Positions 1 to 12,257 are shown, counted from the first letter of the stretch. The stretch is DNA of 14,377 nt from CAIWXH01 sp964555675 (GCA_964555675.1 CAZKTU010000173.1:1-14377), one strand, 5' to 3'. Notes: a model not told the origin generated them from the letters alone. Numbers and translations: made by a program.

Positions 1-47
1 CATAACACAGGGAGCGTTTGCGTTGTCAATTAGCGTTAATGCGCATG

Positions 48-67
48 GGGGGCCGGCGGCGGCCCCC
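48..67 (-). terminator. GC-rich hairpin near the left edge, terminator-like
   Basis: Arms GGGGGCCG (48-55) and CGGCCCCC (60-67) pair perfectly around a 4-nt loop. It lies about 200 nt beyond the treY stop, past the 30-bp tandem array, where a read-through transcript of the glgE operon would end. No T-run follows on either strand, so it is not a canonical intrinsic terminator. It could equally be a REP-like structural element. The 46 bases to its left are noticeably AT-richer than the rest of the window, as expected of a promoter region for a gene outside the window. Confidence 0.3.
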
Positions 68-79
68 TCGCAGACAGAC

Positions 80-252
80 GGGGTCGCAGGGACCCTCCCC
101 CTGGCAAACGGGGTCGCAGGGACCCTACCCCTGGCAAACGGGGTCGCAGGGGCCCTCCCCCTGGCAAAAGGGGGTCGCAGGGGCCCTCCCCCTGGCAAAA
201 GGGGGTCGCAGGGGCCCGCCCCAGCAAACGGGGTCCAGGGGCGCTAGCCCCG
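80..252. repeat. Tandem array of 30-bp GC-rich units (five plus a degenerate sixth)
   Basis: Units begin at 80, 110, 140, 170 and 201, with lengths 30, 30, 30, 31 and 29. A degenerate sixth begins at 230. Each starts GGGGTCGCAGGG and ends with CTGGCAAA followed by C or A. The last full unit differs, ending CCAGCAAAC. Units 1-2 carry a GGGACCC centre and units 3-5 a GGGGCCC centre, so the array looks expanded from two subtypes. Within a unit CAGGG and CCCTG can pair, giving one small hairpin per copy. Because 30 is a multiple of 3, every frame reads a 10-residue repeat, but no start with a ribosome site supports translation. The array lies directly downstream of treY. It has no spacers, so it is not CRISPR. 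Confidence 0.9.
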
Positions 253-269
253 GCGCCTGCCGCGCAGGC
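238..269 (-). terminator. Two consecutive small hairpins at the treY 3' end
   Basis: GCCTGC (255-260) and GCAGGC (264-269) form a 6-bp stem with a CGC loop that starts at the treY stop codon. GGGGC (238-242) and GCCCC (247-251) form a second 5-bp stem around a GCTA loop. Neither is followed by a T-run. They may protect the 3' end of the mRNA or contribute to factor-dependent termination. The pairing is visible; the function is inferred. Confidence 0.35.
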
Positions 270-3200
270 TAACTACGTAGCAACAGCGCCACCGGCAAGG
301 CACCCAGCACCTCGCGCAGCGCCAGCCCCACCTGGCCGCCCCGCTCGCCCGCGGTCAGGGTGGCGCCGGTGAGCCGGTCGACGTAGCGCGCCCCCGCCTC
401 GGCGTGGGGCAGGGCCAGCCAGGTCTCGCCCCACAGCTCGCCCGTGGGCGGCCGCCGCTCGCCCGCGGCCAGGCGCAGGCACAGGCGCGGCGTGACGACC
501 ACGGCCTCGGCGCCCCCGCCCCGCCGCGCAAAGGCCACGGCGTGGGCCGCCTGCTCGCCCACGGCCTCCAGGGGCAGGTACGCGCCCCCCGCGAAGAGGC
601 CCGGGGCCTCGCGCCGCAGGCCCAGGGCCTCGGCGAGCAGATAGAGCTTAACCCGCCCGTCCTCGGCGCCCGCGAGCAGCTCGGCGGCCAGGGCCGCCTG
701 CCCGCCTGTCGCGCGGCGCTGGCGCAGCTCGGCCAGCAGCCGCGCCCGCAGCTCATAGTCGACCGGGCGGCGGTTGTCGGGGTCGACCAGGCTCAGGTCC
801 CACAGCTCGCTGCCCTGATAGACGTCGGGCACGCCGGGGGCCGTGAGTTTGATCAGCGTCTGGGCCAGGCTGTTGAAGCGCCCGAAGTAGGCCACGTGGG
901 TCGCGAAGGCCGCCAGGCTCTCGAGGAAGCGCCCGCTGCGCCGCGGGTCGAGCACCCCCTCGACGAAGCGGCGCACCGCCTCGTCGTAGGCCGCGCTCGG
1001 GTTCACCCAGCTCGTGTGTACCTTGGCCTCGCGGGTGGCCTTCTCCATGTACTGGATGATCCGATCGCGGAATGGCTCCAGGCTCGCGGCGGTGGCCGCA
1101 TCCTTCATCTTGCCGACATCATCCTGCAGCAGCGGCCACGCCCCCACCAGGGTCTGGTAGAGCAGGTACTCATCGTTGCGCGCGGGCATGGTCTGGCCAT
1201 CGGCCACGGTCTTCTTGCGCTGGTTGAGCCGCGTCCAGCGGGCCACGGCCTGGCGCCACTCGCGCGGCAGCTCCGAGAGCACATTGATGCGCGCCCGCAC
1301 ATCTTCGCTGCGCTTGGTGTCGTGGGTCGAGCTGGTCAGCAGCGAGTGGGGCCAGCGGCGCGCCCGCTCGCCGGCCCGCCGGTGCAGCTCGGCCACGCTC
1401 GCGCCGAAGCGCTCGGGGTGCCCGCCCACCTCGTTCAGGGCGACCAGGCGATTGTAGACGTAGAAGGTCGTGTCCTCGACCCCCTTGGCCATCACCGGCC
1501 CGGTGATCTGCTGGAACTTCATCACGAAGCGCAGCACCTCCTCCTGGGCCTGCTCGGCGAAGCTGCCCAGGTTGCGCAGCAGCAGTGTGTCGGCGATGAA
1601 GTTGAAGATCGACTCGGCCGTGCGCGGGTTGCGCCGCTTCGCCTCGCGCACCGCCGTCTCGATAAAGCGCTCGTCCCAGGGCGTCACCGTGTCCGGCCCG
1701 CTGATATAGGTGCGGTAGACCGGCAGGGCCGCGATCACCTCGCGGATGGCGAAGGTCAGGCTGTTCAGGGTGAAGTCGCGGTAGTGCCGGTTGCGCTCGG
1801 TCAGCCGGTCGAGCATATGGCTCAGGGTGTTGACCTCGCTCGCCAGCGAGACCAGCATGATCTCCTTCTTCTTGGCGTTGACCAGGTTGGCGTAGGTCGG
1901 CTGGGGCCCGGTCACGTCGGTGTAGAGCTTGTCGAGGGCCCGCCGCGCGCTCTGGTCCACATAGATCCCATTGACCTCGTTCAGGAAGTCGTAGCCGGTG
2001 GTGCCCTCGACCGCCCAGTCCTCCGGCAGGGTCTCGTCGGCCGCCAGGATCTTCTCGGCCACCACATAGAGCGGCCAGCGCGGCCCGCCCTCGCCCGCCA
2101 GATCGACCCACTGCCCGCTCTCGAGGGCCGCCGCCGGGTCGATCGCCACGCCCGCGCGCTCGGCGACGGCCGCCAGATAGCGCTCCTGCAGCTGCCGAAA
2201 GTAGGCCGGCGGCCGCCACAGCCCGTCGGGGTGGTCGATGCGCAGCCCCGTGGCCCGGCCCTCGGCCAGCAAGCCCAGCACCAGCTGGTGGGTGGCCTGG
2301 AGCACCGCCGGCTCTTCGACCCGGATCGCCGCCAGGTCGTTGACGTCGAAGAAGCGCCGGTAGTTAATCTCCTCGGTGGCGACCCGCCAGTAGGCCAGTC
2401 TATAGGGCTGCCCCGCCACCAGCTCGTCGAGCAGGTCGAAGCTGGCCGGCTCGCCCACCACCCCGTTGTAGCGCTTCACCGTCGCCTCGATCGCCGCCCG
2501 CACCGCCGGGCTCTCCTCGGCCAGGCTGCGCAGCCGGCGCTTGATCACCTCCTTCTCGCGGTTGCGTTCCTGCACCTTCTCGGGCGTGGTCTCGGTGTGC
2601 AGGGGTAGGTACGAGAGGGCCGTGAGGATGCTCTGCAGCTCGAGCACCTCGGGCGCGTCGGGGCCGAGGCGGCTGAGCAGACGGTCGCGCGGGAAGGTCA
2701 GGAGGTCGAGGTAGCTGCACGGGTTGACCGGGAAGCTGTGCTCGTAGTAGTCGAGGGCGAAGGCGCCCTCCTCGTAGCGCAGGCGCAGCTCGCCCGCCTC
2801 GAGCACGTCGCCGTACTGAGCGCCCAGCACGGGCAGCAGCACCTTGTCGCGCAGCTGGGCGGGCACGGGGTCCCAGTCGATGTCGAAGTGGCCGGCATAG
2901 ATCGACGCGGGCCCGTTCTCGAGCACGTCGCGCCACCAGCCGTTGCGCAGGTCGCCGATGCCCATATGGTTGGGCACGACGTCGAGAATGAGGCCCAGCC
3001 CGCGCTTCGAGAGGGCCGCGCCAAGCTCGGCGAAGGCCGCGGGGCCGCCCAGCTCGGGGCTGATCTGGCCGTGGTCGGTGATATCGTAGCCGTGGGCGCT
3101 GCCGATGCGGGCCGTGAGGATGGGCGAGATGTAGAGGTCGCTGACGCCCAGGTCGTCCAGGTAGGCCACGATTCTGGCGGCGGCGTCGAGGGGGAAGCCG

Positions 3201-3301
3201 TGGTTGAGCTGGAGTCTGTAGGTTGCGCGGGGGATGCGCCGGGGCAACTGGCGCAGCAGGTCGGCGGCGTTCTGCCTCGCCGTCGGCTCGGCCGTGGACA
3301 T
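269..3301 (-). CDS. treY: Maltooligosyl trehalose synthase (TreY), GH13
   Basis: TreY (EC 5.4.99.15) converts the reducing-end alpha-1,4 linkage of maltodextrins to the alpha,alpha-1,1 linkage, giving maltooligosyl-trehalose for TreZ to cleave. It is cytosolic; no signal peptide is visible. The protein is 1010 aa, long for the family (commonly about 700-950). Visible landmarks are the N-terminal PRATYRLQL, ISPILTARIGSAHGYD, DVVPNHMGI, and the catalytic set: Asp356 in GLRIDHPDG (nucleophile), Glu416 in VVAEKIL (acid/base) and Asp661 in SSTHDTKRSED. PDVYQGSE and DPDNRRPVD mark the end of the barrel; residues after about 860 form the C-terminal part. The start is the ATG at 3301, with AGGAG at 3306-3310, 4 nt upstream. 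The frame stays open to 3349, but that extension would translate an intergenic hairpin. It is the last gene of the glgE operon, 70 nt after glgB. treZ is absent from the window. Confidence 0.95.
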   Translation of the reverse strand: MSTAEPTARQNAADLLRQLPRRIPRATYRLQLNHGFPLDAAARIVAYLDDLGVSDLYISPILTARIGSAHGYDITDHGQISPELGGPAAFAELGAALSKRGLGLILDVVPNHMGIGDLRNGWWRDVLENGPASIYAGHFDIDWDPVPAQLRDKVLLPVLGAQYGDVLEAGELRLRYEEGAFALDYYEHSFPVNPCSYLDLLTFPRDRLLSRLGPDAPEVLELQSILTALSYLPLHTETTPEKVQERNREKEVIKRRLRSLAEESPAVRAAIEATVKRYNGVVGEPASFDLLDELVAGQPYRLAYWRVATEEINYRRFFDVNDLAAIRVEEPAVLQATHQLVLGLLAEGRATGLRIDHPDGLWRPPAYFRQLQERYLAAVAERAGVAIDPAAALESGQWVDLAGEGGPRWPLYVVAEKILAADETLPEDWAVEGTTGYDFLNEVNGIYVDQSARRALDKLYTDVTGPQPTYANLVNAKKKEIMLVSLASEVNTLSHMLDRLTERNRHYRDFTLNSLTFAIREVIAALPVYRTYISGPDTVTPWDERFIETAVREAKRRNPRTAESIFNFIADTLLLRNLGSFAEQAQEEVLRFVMKFQQITGPVMAKGVEDTTFYVYNRLVALNEVGGHPERFGASVAELHRRAGERARRWPHSLLTSSTHDTKRSEDVRARINVLSELPREWRQAVARWTRLNQRKKTVADGQTMPARNDEYLLYQTLVGAWPLLQDDVGKMKDAATAASLEPFRDRIIQYMEKATREAKVHTSWVNPSAAYDEAVRRFVEGVLDPRRSGRFLESLAAFATHVAYFGRFNSLAQTLIKLTAPGVPDVYQGSELWDLSLVDPDNRRPVDYELRARLLAELRQRRATGGQAALAAELLAGAEDGRVKLYLLAEALGLRREAPGLFAGGAYLPLEAVGEQAAHAVAFARRGGGAEAVVVTPRLCLRLAAGERRPPTGELWGETWLALPHAEAGARYVDRLTGATLTAGERGGQVGLALREVLGALPVALLLRS

Positions 3302-3317
3302 AGCGCTCCTATCCATG

Positions 3318-3353
3318 AGGGATGACGTGGGATCGCGACCCCACGTCATCCCT
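3318..3353 (-). promoter_or_regulatory. Perfect 14-bp inverted repeat between glgB and treY
   Basis: AGGGATGACGTGGG (3318-3331) and CCCACGTCATCCCT (3340-3353) are exact complements around an 8-nt loop whose core TCGCGA is itself palindromic. It sits in the 70-nt gap, starting 18 nt after the glgB stop and ending 17 nt before the treY ATG, just upstream of the treY ribosome site. In RNA it is a very stable hairpin. No T-run follows (next bases CATGGATAGGAG), so a classic terminator is unlikely. mRNA processing or stabilisation, partial termination lowering treY expression, or a DNA operator are all possible. Confidence 0.75.
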
Positions 3354-3371
3354 TACGATCTGCCCACGAGC

Positions 3372-5462
3372 CTACCCGGCGCTCTTGAAGAAGAGCGCGC
3401 CCAGGGGCGGCAGATCGATACAGAGCGAGTGCTGCTTGCCGTGGGCCATATGCTCTTCGGCGTGCTTGCCGCCCGCGTTGCCCACCCCGCTGCCCCAGTA
3501 CTCCTTCGCGTCGCTGTTGAACAGCTCTTGCCACCAGCCGCCGCGCGGCACGCCGACGCGGTAGCCCTGGCGCACCACCGGGGTGCAGTTGAGCACCACC
3601 AGGATCAGGTCGCCGCTGCTGCGGGCCCGCCGCATGAAGGCGTAGGTGCTGTGCTCGGCGTCGTTCGCGTCCACCCACTCGTAGCCCGCCGGGTCGGCGT
3701 CGAGCTCGTGCAGGGCCGGCTCGTTCACATAGAGCCGGTTCAGGTCGCCGAGGGCGTCGAGCACGCCGCGGTGCGAGGGAAACATCAGCAGGTGCCAGTC
3801 GAGGCCCTCGTCGTGGCGCCACTCGTGCCACTGGCCGAACTCGCAGCCCATGAAGATCAGCTTCTTGCCCGGCTGCCCGTACATATAGCTGTAGAGCAGG
3901 CGCAGGTTCGCGAACTTCTGCCAGGCGTCGCCGGCCATCTTGTCGATCAGCGCGCCCTTGCCGTGGACCACCTCGTCGTGCGAGATCGAGAGCACGTAGT
4001 TCTCGCTGAACATATAGAGGCCGCGGAAGGTGAGCTCGTTGTGGTGGTGCCGCCGGTGGATCGGGTCGCGATGGAAGTAGGACAGGGTGTCGTGCATCCA
4101 GCCCATGTCCCACTTGAAGCCGAAACCCAGGCCGCCCACATAGGTCGGGCGCGAGACCATCGGCCAGGCGGTGCTCTCCTCGGCGATCGTCTGCACATCG
4201 CCGAAGCTCTTGTAGACCTCGGCGTTGAACTGGCGGAGGAACATGATCGCCTCGATGTTCTCGTTGCCGCCGTACTCGTTGGGGATCCACTCGCCCTGCT
4301 TGCGCGAGTAGTCGAGGTAGAGCATGCTCGCCACGGCGTCGACCCGCAGGCCGTCGATGTGGAACTTGTCGAGCCAGCAGATCGCCGAGCTGATCAGGAA
4401 GCTGCGCACCTCGTTGCGACCATAGTTGAAGATATAGCTGCCCCAGTCGGGGTGGTAGCCCTTGCGCGGGTCGGCGTGCTCGTACAGGTGCGTGCCGTCG
4501 AAGTAGCTCAGGCCGAAGCCGTCGGTCGGGAAGTGCGAGGGCACCCAGTCGAGAATGATGCCGATCCCCTGCTGGTGCAGATAATCGACGAAGTACATGA
4601 AGTCCTGGGGCGTGCCGTAGCGGCTGGTCGGCGCGAAGAAGCCCGTGGCCTGGTAGCCCCACGAGCCGTAGAAGGGGTGCTCGGTGATCGGCAGCAGCTC
4701 GATATGGGTGAAGCCGGCCCGCTTGACGTGCTCGGCCAGCTTGGGCGCGATCTCGCGGTAGCTCAGCGAGCGGCCGCCGTCCTCGGGCGCGCGCATCCAC
4801 GAGCCCAGGTGTACCTCGTAGATCGACATGGGCGCGGCCAGGCCCTGCAGCTTGCCGCGGGTCTGCAACCAGCCGCTGTCGCCCCACTCGTAGTCGCGGT
4901 CCCAGACCACCGCCCCCGTGCGCGGCGCCACCTCGTAGTAGGCGCCGAAGGGGTCGGTCTTGTCCTCTTTGTAGGCGTGGAAGCGCGACGAGACGTGGAA
5001 CTTGTAGCAGGCCCCCTTGACCACGCCGGGCAAGAAGCCCTCCCAGATGCCCGAGTTGCCGCGGGCGGTCAGCGGGCTGTGGCCGGCGTCCCAGTTGTTC
5101 CAGTCGCCGATCACCGCCACATACTCGGCGTTGGGCGCCCACACCGCGAAGTATACCCCTTCTTGCCCGTCGACCGTGGTGAGGTGCGCGCCCAGCTTCT
5201 CGTAGAGCCGGAAGTGGTTGCCCTCGTTGAAGAGATAGACGTCGTCGTCGGTGATGAACCCCGCAGCGGCGGGCGACGCGGGCACGACGGCCACCGCCGT
5301 ATCGCTCGGGGCGGGGGCCGCAGGGGCGGCCGTGGCCGCGGGCTCGGCAGCCGCCCCGCCGACCTCGACCACCGTCTGAGCGCCCTGGTCGCTCGTCTGC
5401 TCGGCCGCGGGGGCGGCCTTCTTCGCCCGGCTGCGCCGGGTTGGCTTGGTCTCTTCCGACAT
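3372..5462 (-). CDS. glgB: 1,4-alpha-glucan branching enzyme (GlgB), GH13
   Basis: GlgB (EC 2.4.1.18) cuts alpha-1,4-glucan and re-attaches the piece by an alpha-1,6 bond. In the GlgE pathway it branches the linear glucan made by GlgE. The protein is 696 aa. Residues 1-66 are an Ala/Pro-rich, probably disordered tail with a basic cluster (RRSRAKK, 9-15). A CBM48-type domain covers about 95-185 (FAVWAPNAEYVAVIGDWNNW), then the GH13 barrel, then a C-terminal beta domain from about 590. Catalytic residues are Asp375 in GLRVDAVASM (nucleophile), Glu428 in TIAEEST (acid/base) and Asp496 in SISHDEVVHGK. There is a single N-terminal beta domain. The ATG at 5462 has AAGGAAG 7 nt upstream. The gene lies 74 nt after treS-mak and 70 nt before treY, co-directional. 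Confidence 0.97.
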   Translation of the reverse strand: MSEETKPTRRSRAKKAAPAAEQTSDQGAQTVVEVGGAAAEPAATAAPAAPAPSDTAVAVVPASPAAAGFITDDDVYLFNEGNHFRLYEKLGAHLTTVDGQEGVYFAVWAPNAEYVAVIGDWNNWDAGHSPLTARGNSGIWEGFLPGVVKGACYKFHVSSRFHAYKEDKTDPFGAYYEVAPRTGAVVWDRDYEWGDSGWLQTRGKLQGLAAPMSIYEVHLGSWMRAPEDGGRSLSYREIAPKLAEHVKRAGFTHIELLPITEHPFYGSWGYQATGFFAPTSRYGTPQDFMYFVDYLHQQGIGIILDWVPSHFPTDGFGLSYFDGTHLYEHADPRKGYHPDWGSYIFNYGRNEVRSFLISSAICWLDKFHIDGLRVDAVASMLYLDYSRKQGEWIPNEYGGNENIEAIMFLRQFNAEVYKSFGDVQTIAEESTAWPMVSRPTYVGGLGFGFKWDMGWMHDTLSYFHRDPIHRRHHHNELTFRGLYMFSENYVLSISHDEVVHGKGALIDKMAGDAWQKFANLRLLYSYMYGQPGKKLIFMGCEFGQWHEWRHDEGLDWHLLMFPSHRGVLDALGDLNRLYVNEPALHELDADPAGYEWVDANDAEHSTYAFMRRARSSGDLILVVLNCTPVVRQGYRVGVPRGGWWQELFNSDAKEYWGSGVGNAGGKHAEEHMAHGKQHSLCIDLPPLGALFFKSAG

Positions 5463-5536
5463 GGGTGGGCTTCCTTATGCTAGTGGCGGCCTGGTGGCCA
5501 GGGCCTGCTCCGGGCGCGCCCCGCGGCGTCGATCCG

Positions 5537-8917
<3,381 letters not shown>

Positions 8918-8930
8918 AGTCTCCTGAAAG

Positions 8931-9040
8931 GGCCGGGGCGCCGCCCCGGACCCCGCAGGGGTGAGGGGGTTGCGGCCCCTGGCCCCGGCTTCGCTCGAAA
9001 GGGCTGCGCACCCCCCAGGAAGAAGGGTTAGGGCGAAGCC

Positions 9041-9043
<3 letters not shown>
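8931..9043. repeat. Hairpin-rich GC spacer between glgE and treS-mak
   Basis: This 123-nt spacer packs several inverted repeats. TAGGGC/GCCCTA (9029-9034, 9038-9043) includes the glgE stop codon and makes a short-loop stem with TTC in the mRNA. CCGGGGC/GCCCCGG (8933-8939, 8943-8949) and CCCC/GGGG (8951-8961) follow. The outer words GCCGGGGC (8932-8939) and GCCCCGGC (8982-8989) could alternatively pair over the whole block. No -35/-10 pair is apparent, so it probably modulates the operon mRNA and does not start a new transcript. Its wording resembles interspersed GC-rich repeats and loosely the tandem array at 80-252. That link is an inference. Confidence 0.55.
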
Positions 9044-11092
<2,049 letters not shown>

Positions 11093-11108
11093 ACGCGATC
11101 CCTTTGCA

Positions 11109-11128
11109 TCCTACAACCGTCTGTAGGA
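11109..11128 (-). promoter_or_regulatory. Leader hairpin upstream of the glgE ribosome site
   Basis: TCCTACA and TGTAGGA (11109-11115, 11122-11128) are perfect complements around a 6-nt loop. In the glgE leader the second arm, TGTAGGA, ends 16 nt before the ATG and 3 nt before the AAAGGGA ribosome site. The purine-rich GTAGGA in that arm is itself a plausible alternative Shine-Dalgarno that pairing would hide. It may tune glgE translation, or as DNA be a repressor site about 100 bp downstream of the transcription start. No T-run follows, so it is not a terminator. Confidence 0.5.
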
Positions 11129-11133
11129 GCTTT

Positions 11134-11220
11134 TTAGGCGCAGTGGGGCAGGCGCAGAAGTGAGCGCACAGGCCCCTTCGGTGCTGTATAGCGCAACCTA
11201 TTGAAGGTCGTGTTAACCAT
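11134..11220 (-). other. Possible 28-codon upstream ORF in the glgE leader
   Basis: An ATG at 11220-11218 lies 4 nt after the -10 box, at or within a base or two of the expected transcription start. It opens a 28-codon frame ending in TAA at 11136-11134, five nt before the leader hairpin. If transcription starts at that A, translation would be leaderless. The arrangement recalls leader-peptide attenuation. Against coding: no ribosome site is possible, and codons such as AAT, ACA, GCA and TCA are unlike the GC-ending codons of the neighbours. An open run of 28 codons can arise by chance. Low confidence. Confidence 0.15.
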
Positions 11221-11224
11221 GGCC

Positions 11225-11253
11225 ATTCTACAGGGGCCGTTGGCCTGTGTCAA
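11225..11253 (-). promoter_or_regulatory. Sigma-70-type promoter of the glgE operon
   Basis: Read on the minus strand, a perfect -35 box TTGACA (11253-11248) is followed by a 17-nt spacer and a -10 box TAGAAT (11230-11225) that matches TATAAT at five of six positions. Transcription should start near 11218-11220, giving a 5' leader of about 125 nt before the glgE ATG. A near-consensus housekeeping promoter stands out in DNA this GC-rich. It sits just downstream of the terminator-like hairpin that follows nadC, so the glucan operon probably has transcription independent of the nad genes. Confidence 0.8.
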
Positions 11254-11287
11254 ACGGGAATTATGGCGTCCTCATGAGCTGAAACGC

Positions 11288-11318
11288 AGAGCAGCCGCCC
11301 CCTGGGCGGCTGCGCTCT
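11288..11318 (-). terminator. Terminator-like hairpin after nadC
   Basis: GCAGCCGCCC (11291-11300) and GGGCGGCTGC (11304-11313) form a perfect 10-bp stem with a 3-nt loop. AGA/TCT can extend it after a 2-nt bulge. It lies about 80 nt beyond the nadC stop and 35 nt ahead of the glgE promoter, where the nad operon should end. The following bases on the minus strand, TCTGCGTTTC, are only weakly T-rich, so termination may be partial. The rest of the gap toward nadC (11319-11393) shows nothing I can identify. Confidence 0.6.
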
Positions 11319-11393
11319 TCCCACGTCAGGTTAACCCGTCGCCGCCTCCACGCACCGCTGCCGCGCCGTCAGGGGCCCATGCGTTTCGCGCGT

Positions 11394-12251
11394 CTACCCG
11401 CCCGCGATGTCGAGCCCGATATCCAGGGCTCTGGCGCTGTGGGTCAGGGCCCCGACGCTGATGAAGTCCACCCCGCTCTCGGCCACGGCCCTGATCGTCT
11501 GCAGGGTGATCCCGCCGCTGGCCTCGGTCAGCGCCCGCCCCGCCACCGCCGCCACCGCGGCCCGCAGCTGCGCGGGCGGCATATTGTCGAGCAGGATCAT
11601 GTCGGCGCCCGCCTCGGCCGCCGCGACGGCCTGCTCGAGTCTCTCGACCTCGACCTCCACCCGCACCATCGGGCCGACGGCGGCCCGCACGCGCTGCACC
11701 GCCTCGCCCAGGCTATAGCCCTGGGCCGCCAGGATGGCCAGGTGGTTGTCCTTCAGCATCACCCCGTCGTAGAGCCCGTAGCGGTGGTTGGTCGCCCCGC
11801 CGACCCGCACGGCATACTTCTCGAGGGCCCGCAGGCCGGGCGTGGTCTTGCGCGTATCGAGCACGCGGGCGCGCGTGCCGGCGACGGCCTCGACGTAACG
11901 GGCCGCCAGCGTCGCCACGCCGCTCAAACGCTGGAAGAGATTCAGGGCCACCCGCTCGCCGGTCAGCAGGCCGCGCGCCGGGCCGGCCACCGTCGCCGCC
12001 ACGGCGCCCCGCTCGACGCGGGCGCCCTCGGCCAGCAGCTCGCTCACCCTGAGCCCGGGGTCGACGGCGGCGAACACCGCCCGCAGCACGGGCAGCCCGC
12101 AGACCACCCCGGCCTCGCGGAAGACGAAGGCGGCCTCGGCCCGCGCCTCTGCCGGCACCGCCGCCAGGGTGGTCAGATCGCCCGCGCCGACATCCTCGGC
12201 CAGGGCCCGCGCCACCACATCGCGTATCACATCAGGGGCAAGATCGAGCAC
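11394..12251 (-). CDS. nadC: Nicotinate-nucleotide pyrophosphorylase, carboxylating (NadC)
   Basis: NadC (quinolinate phosphoribosyltransferase, EC 2.4.2.19) joins quinolinate with PRPP and decarboxylates it to nicotinate mononucleotide, the last step of de novo NAD precursor synthesis. From the GTG at 12251 the protein is 285 aa, the usual family size. Visible blocks are EDVGAGDLTT (19-28), GERVALNLFQRLSG (98-111), the substrate-binding run DTRKTTPGLRALEKYAVRVG (132-151, with Arg134 and Lys135), ATNHRYGLYDGVMLKDNH (His156, Arg157, Lys167), EVEVE (199-203 region), ILLDNM (Asp222) and EASGGI. The GTG is preferred because AAGGAGT (12258-12264) precedes it by 6 nt and MLDLAPDVIRD is a normal NadC beginning. 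The frame runs open to 12329, but only through a hairpin-rich leader with no ribosome site. It lies 96 nt after nadB. Confidence 0.95.
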   Translation of the reverse strand: MLDLAPDVIRDVVARALAEDVGAGDLTTLAAVPAEARAEAAFVFREAGVVCGLPVLRAVFAAVDPGLRVSELLAEGARVERGAVAATVAGPARGLLTGERVALNLFQRLSGVATLAARYVEAVAGTRARVLDTRKTTPGLRALEKYAVRVGGATNHRYGLYDGVMLKDNHLAILAAQGYSLGEAVQRVRAAVGPMVRVEVEVERLEQAVAAAEAGADMILLDNMPPAQLRAAVAAVAGRALTEASGGITLQTIRAVAESGVDFISVGALTHSARALDIGLDIAGG

Positions 12252-12257
12252 GGGGCT

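Noticed and set aside
1..29. Minus-strand promoter at the left edge (TTGACA at 24-29)
   Set aside because: The -35 word is perfect and the area is AT-richer, but the 17-nt-spaced -10 would be GTTATG, matching only two of six, and wider spacing runs off the window. Not decidable here.
80..252. CRISPR array
   Set aside because: The units abut directly with no unique spacers, and no cas gene is present.
18..272. Small plus- and minus-strand frames across the 30-bp array
   Set aside because: They are translations of the tandem repeat. A 30-bp period keeps every frame open, and there is no ribosome site or non-repeat domain.
404..2608. Plus-strand frame of 734 codons opposite treY
   Set aside because: It is the antisense of a clear TreY with all catalytic motifs. 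GC-rich codon use leaves few antisense stops. The translation is low complexity and resembles no family.
3302..3349. Longer treY start at 3349 or 3316
   Set aside because: The extension would translate the intergenic hairpin. The AGGAG site points to the ATG at 3301, and MDRSAM at 3316 has no comparable site.
3234..5483. Plus-strand frame of 749 codons opposite glgB
   Set aside because: Antisense shadow of glgB; rich in Val, His, Ala and Leu with no domain or ribosome site.
11201..11461. Plus-strand frame of 86 codons between glgE and nadC
   Set aside because: It crosses the minus-strand promoter, the terminator hairpin and the nadC end, has no clear ribosome site, and its product is Arg/Pro-rich low complexity.
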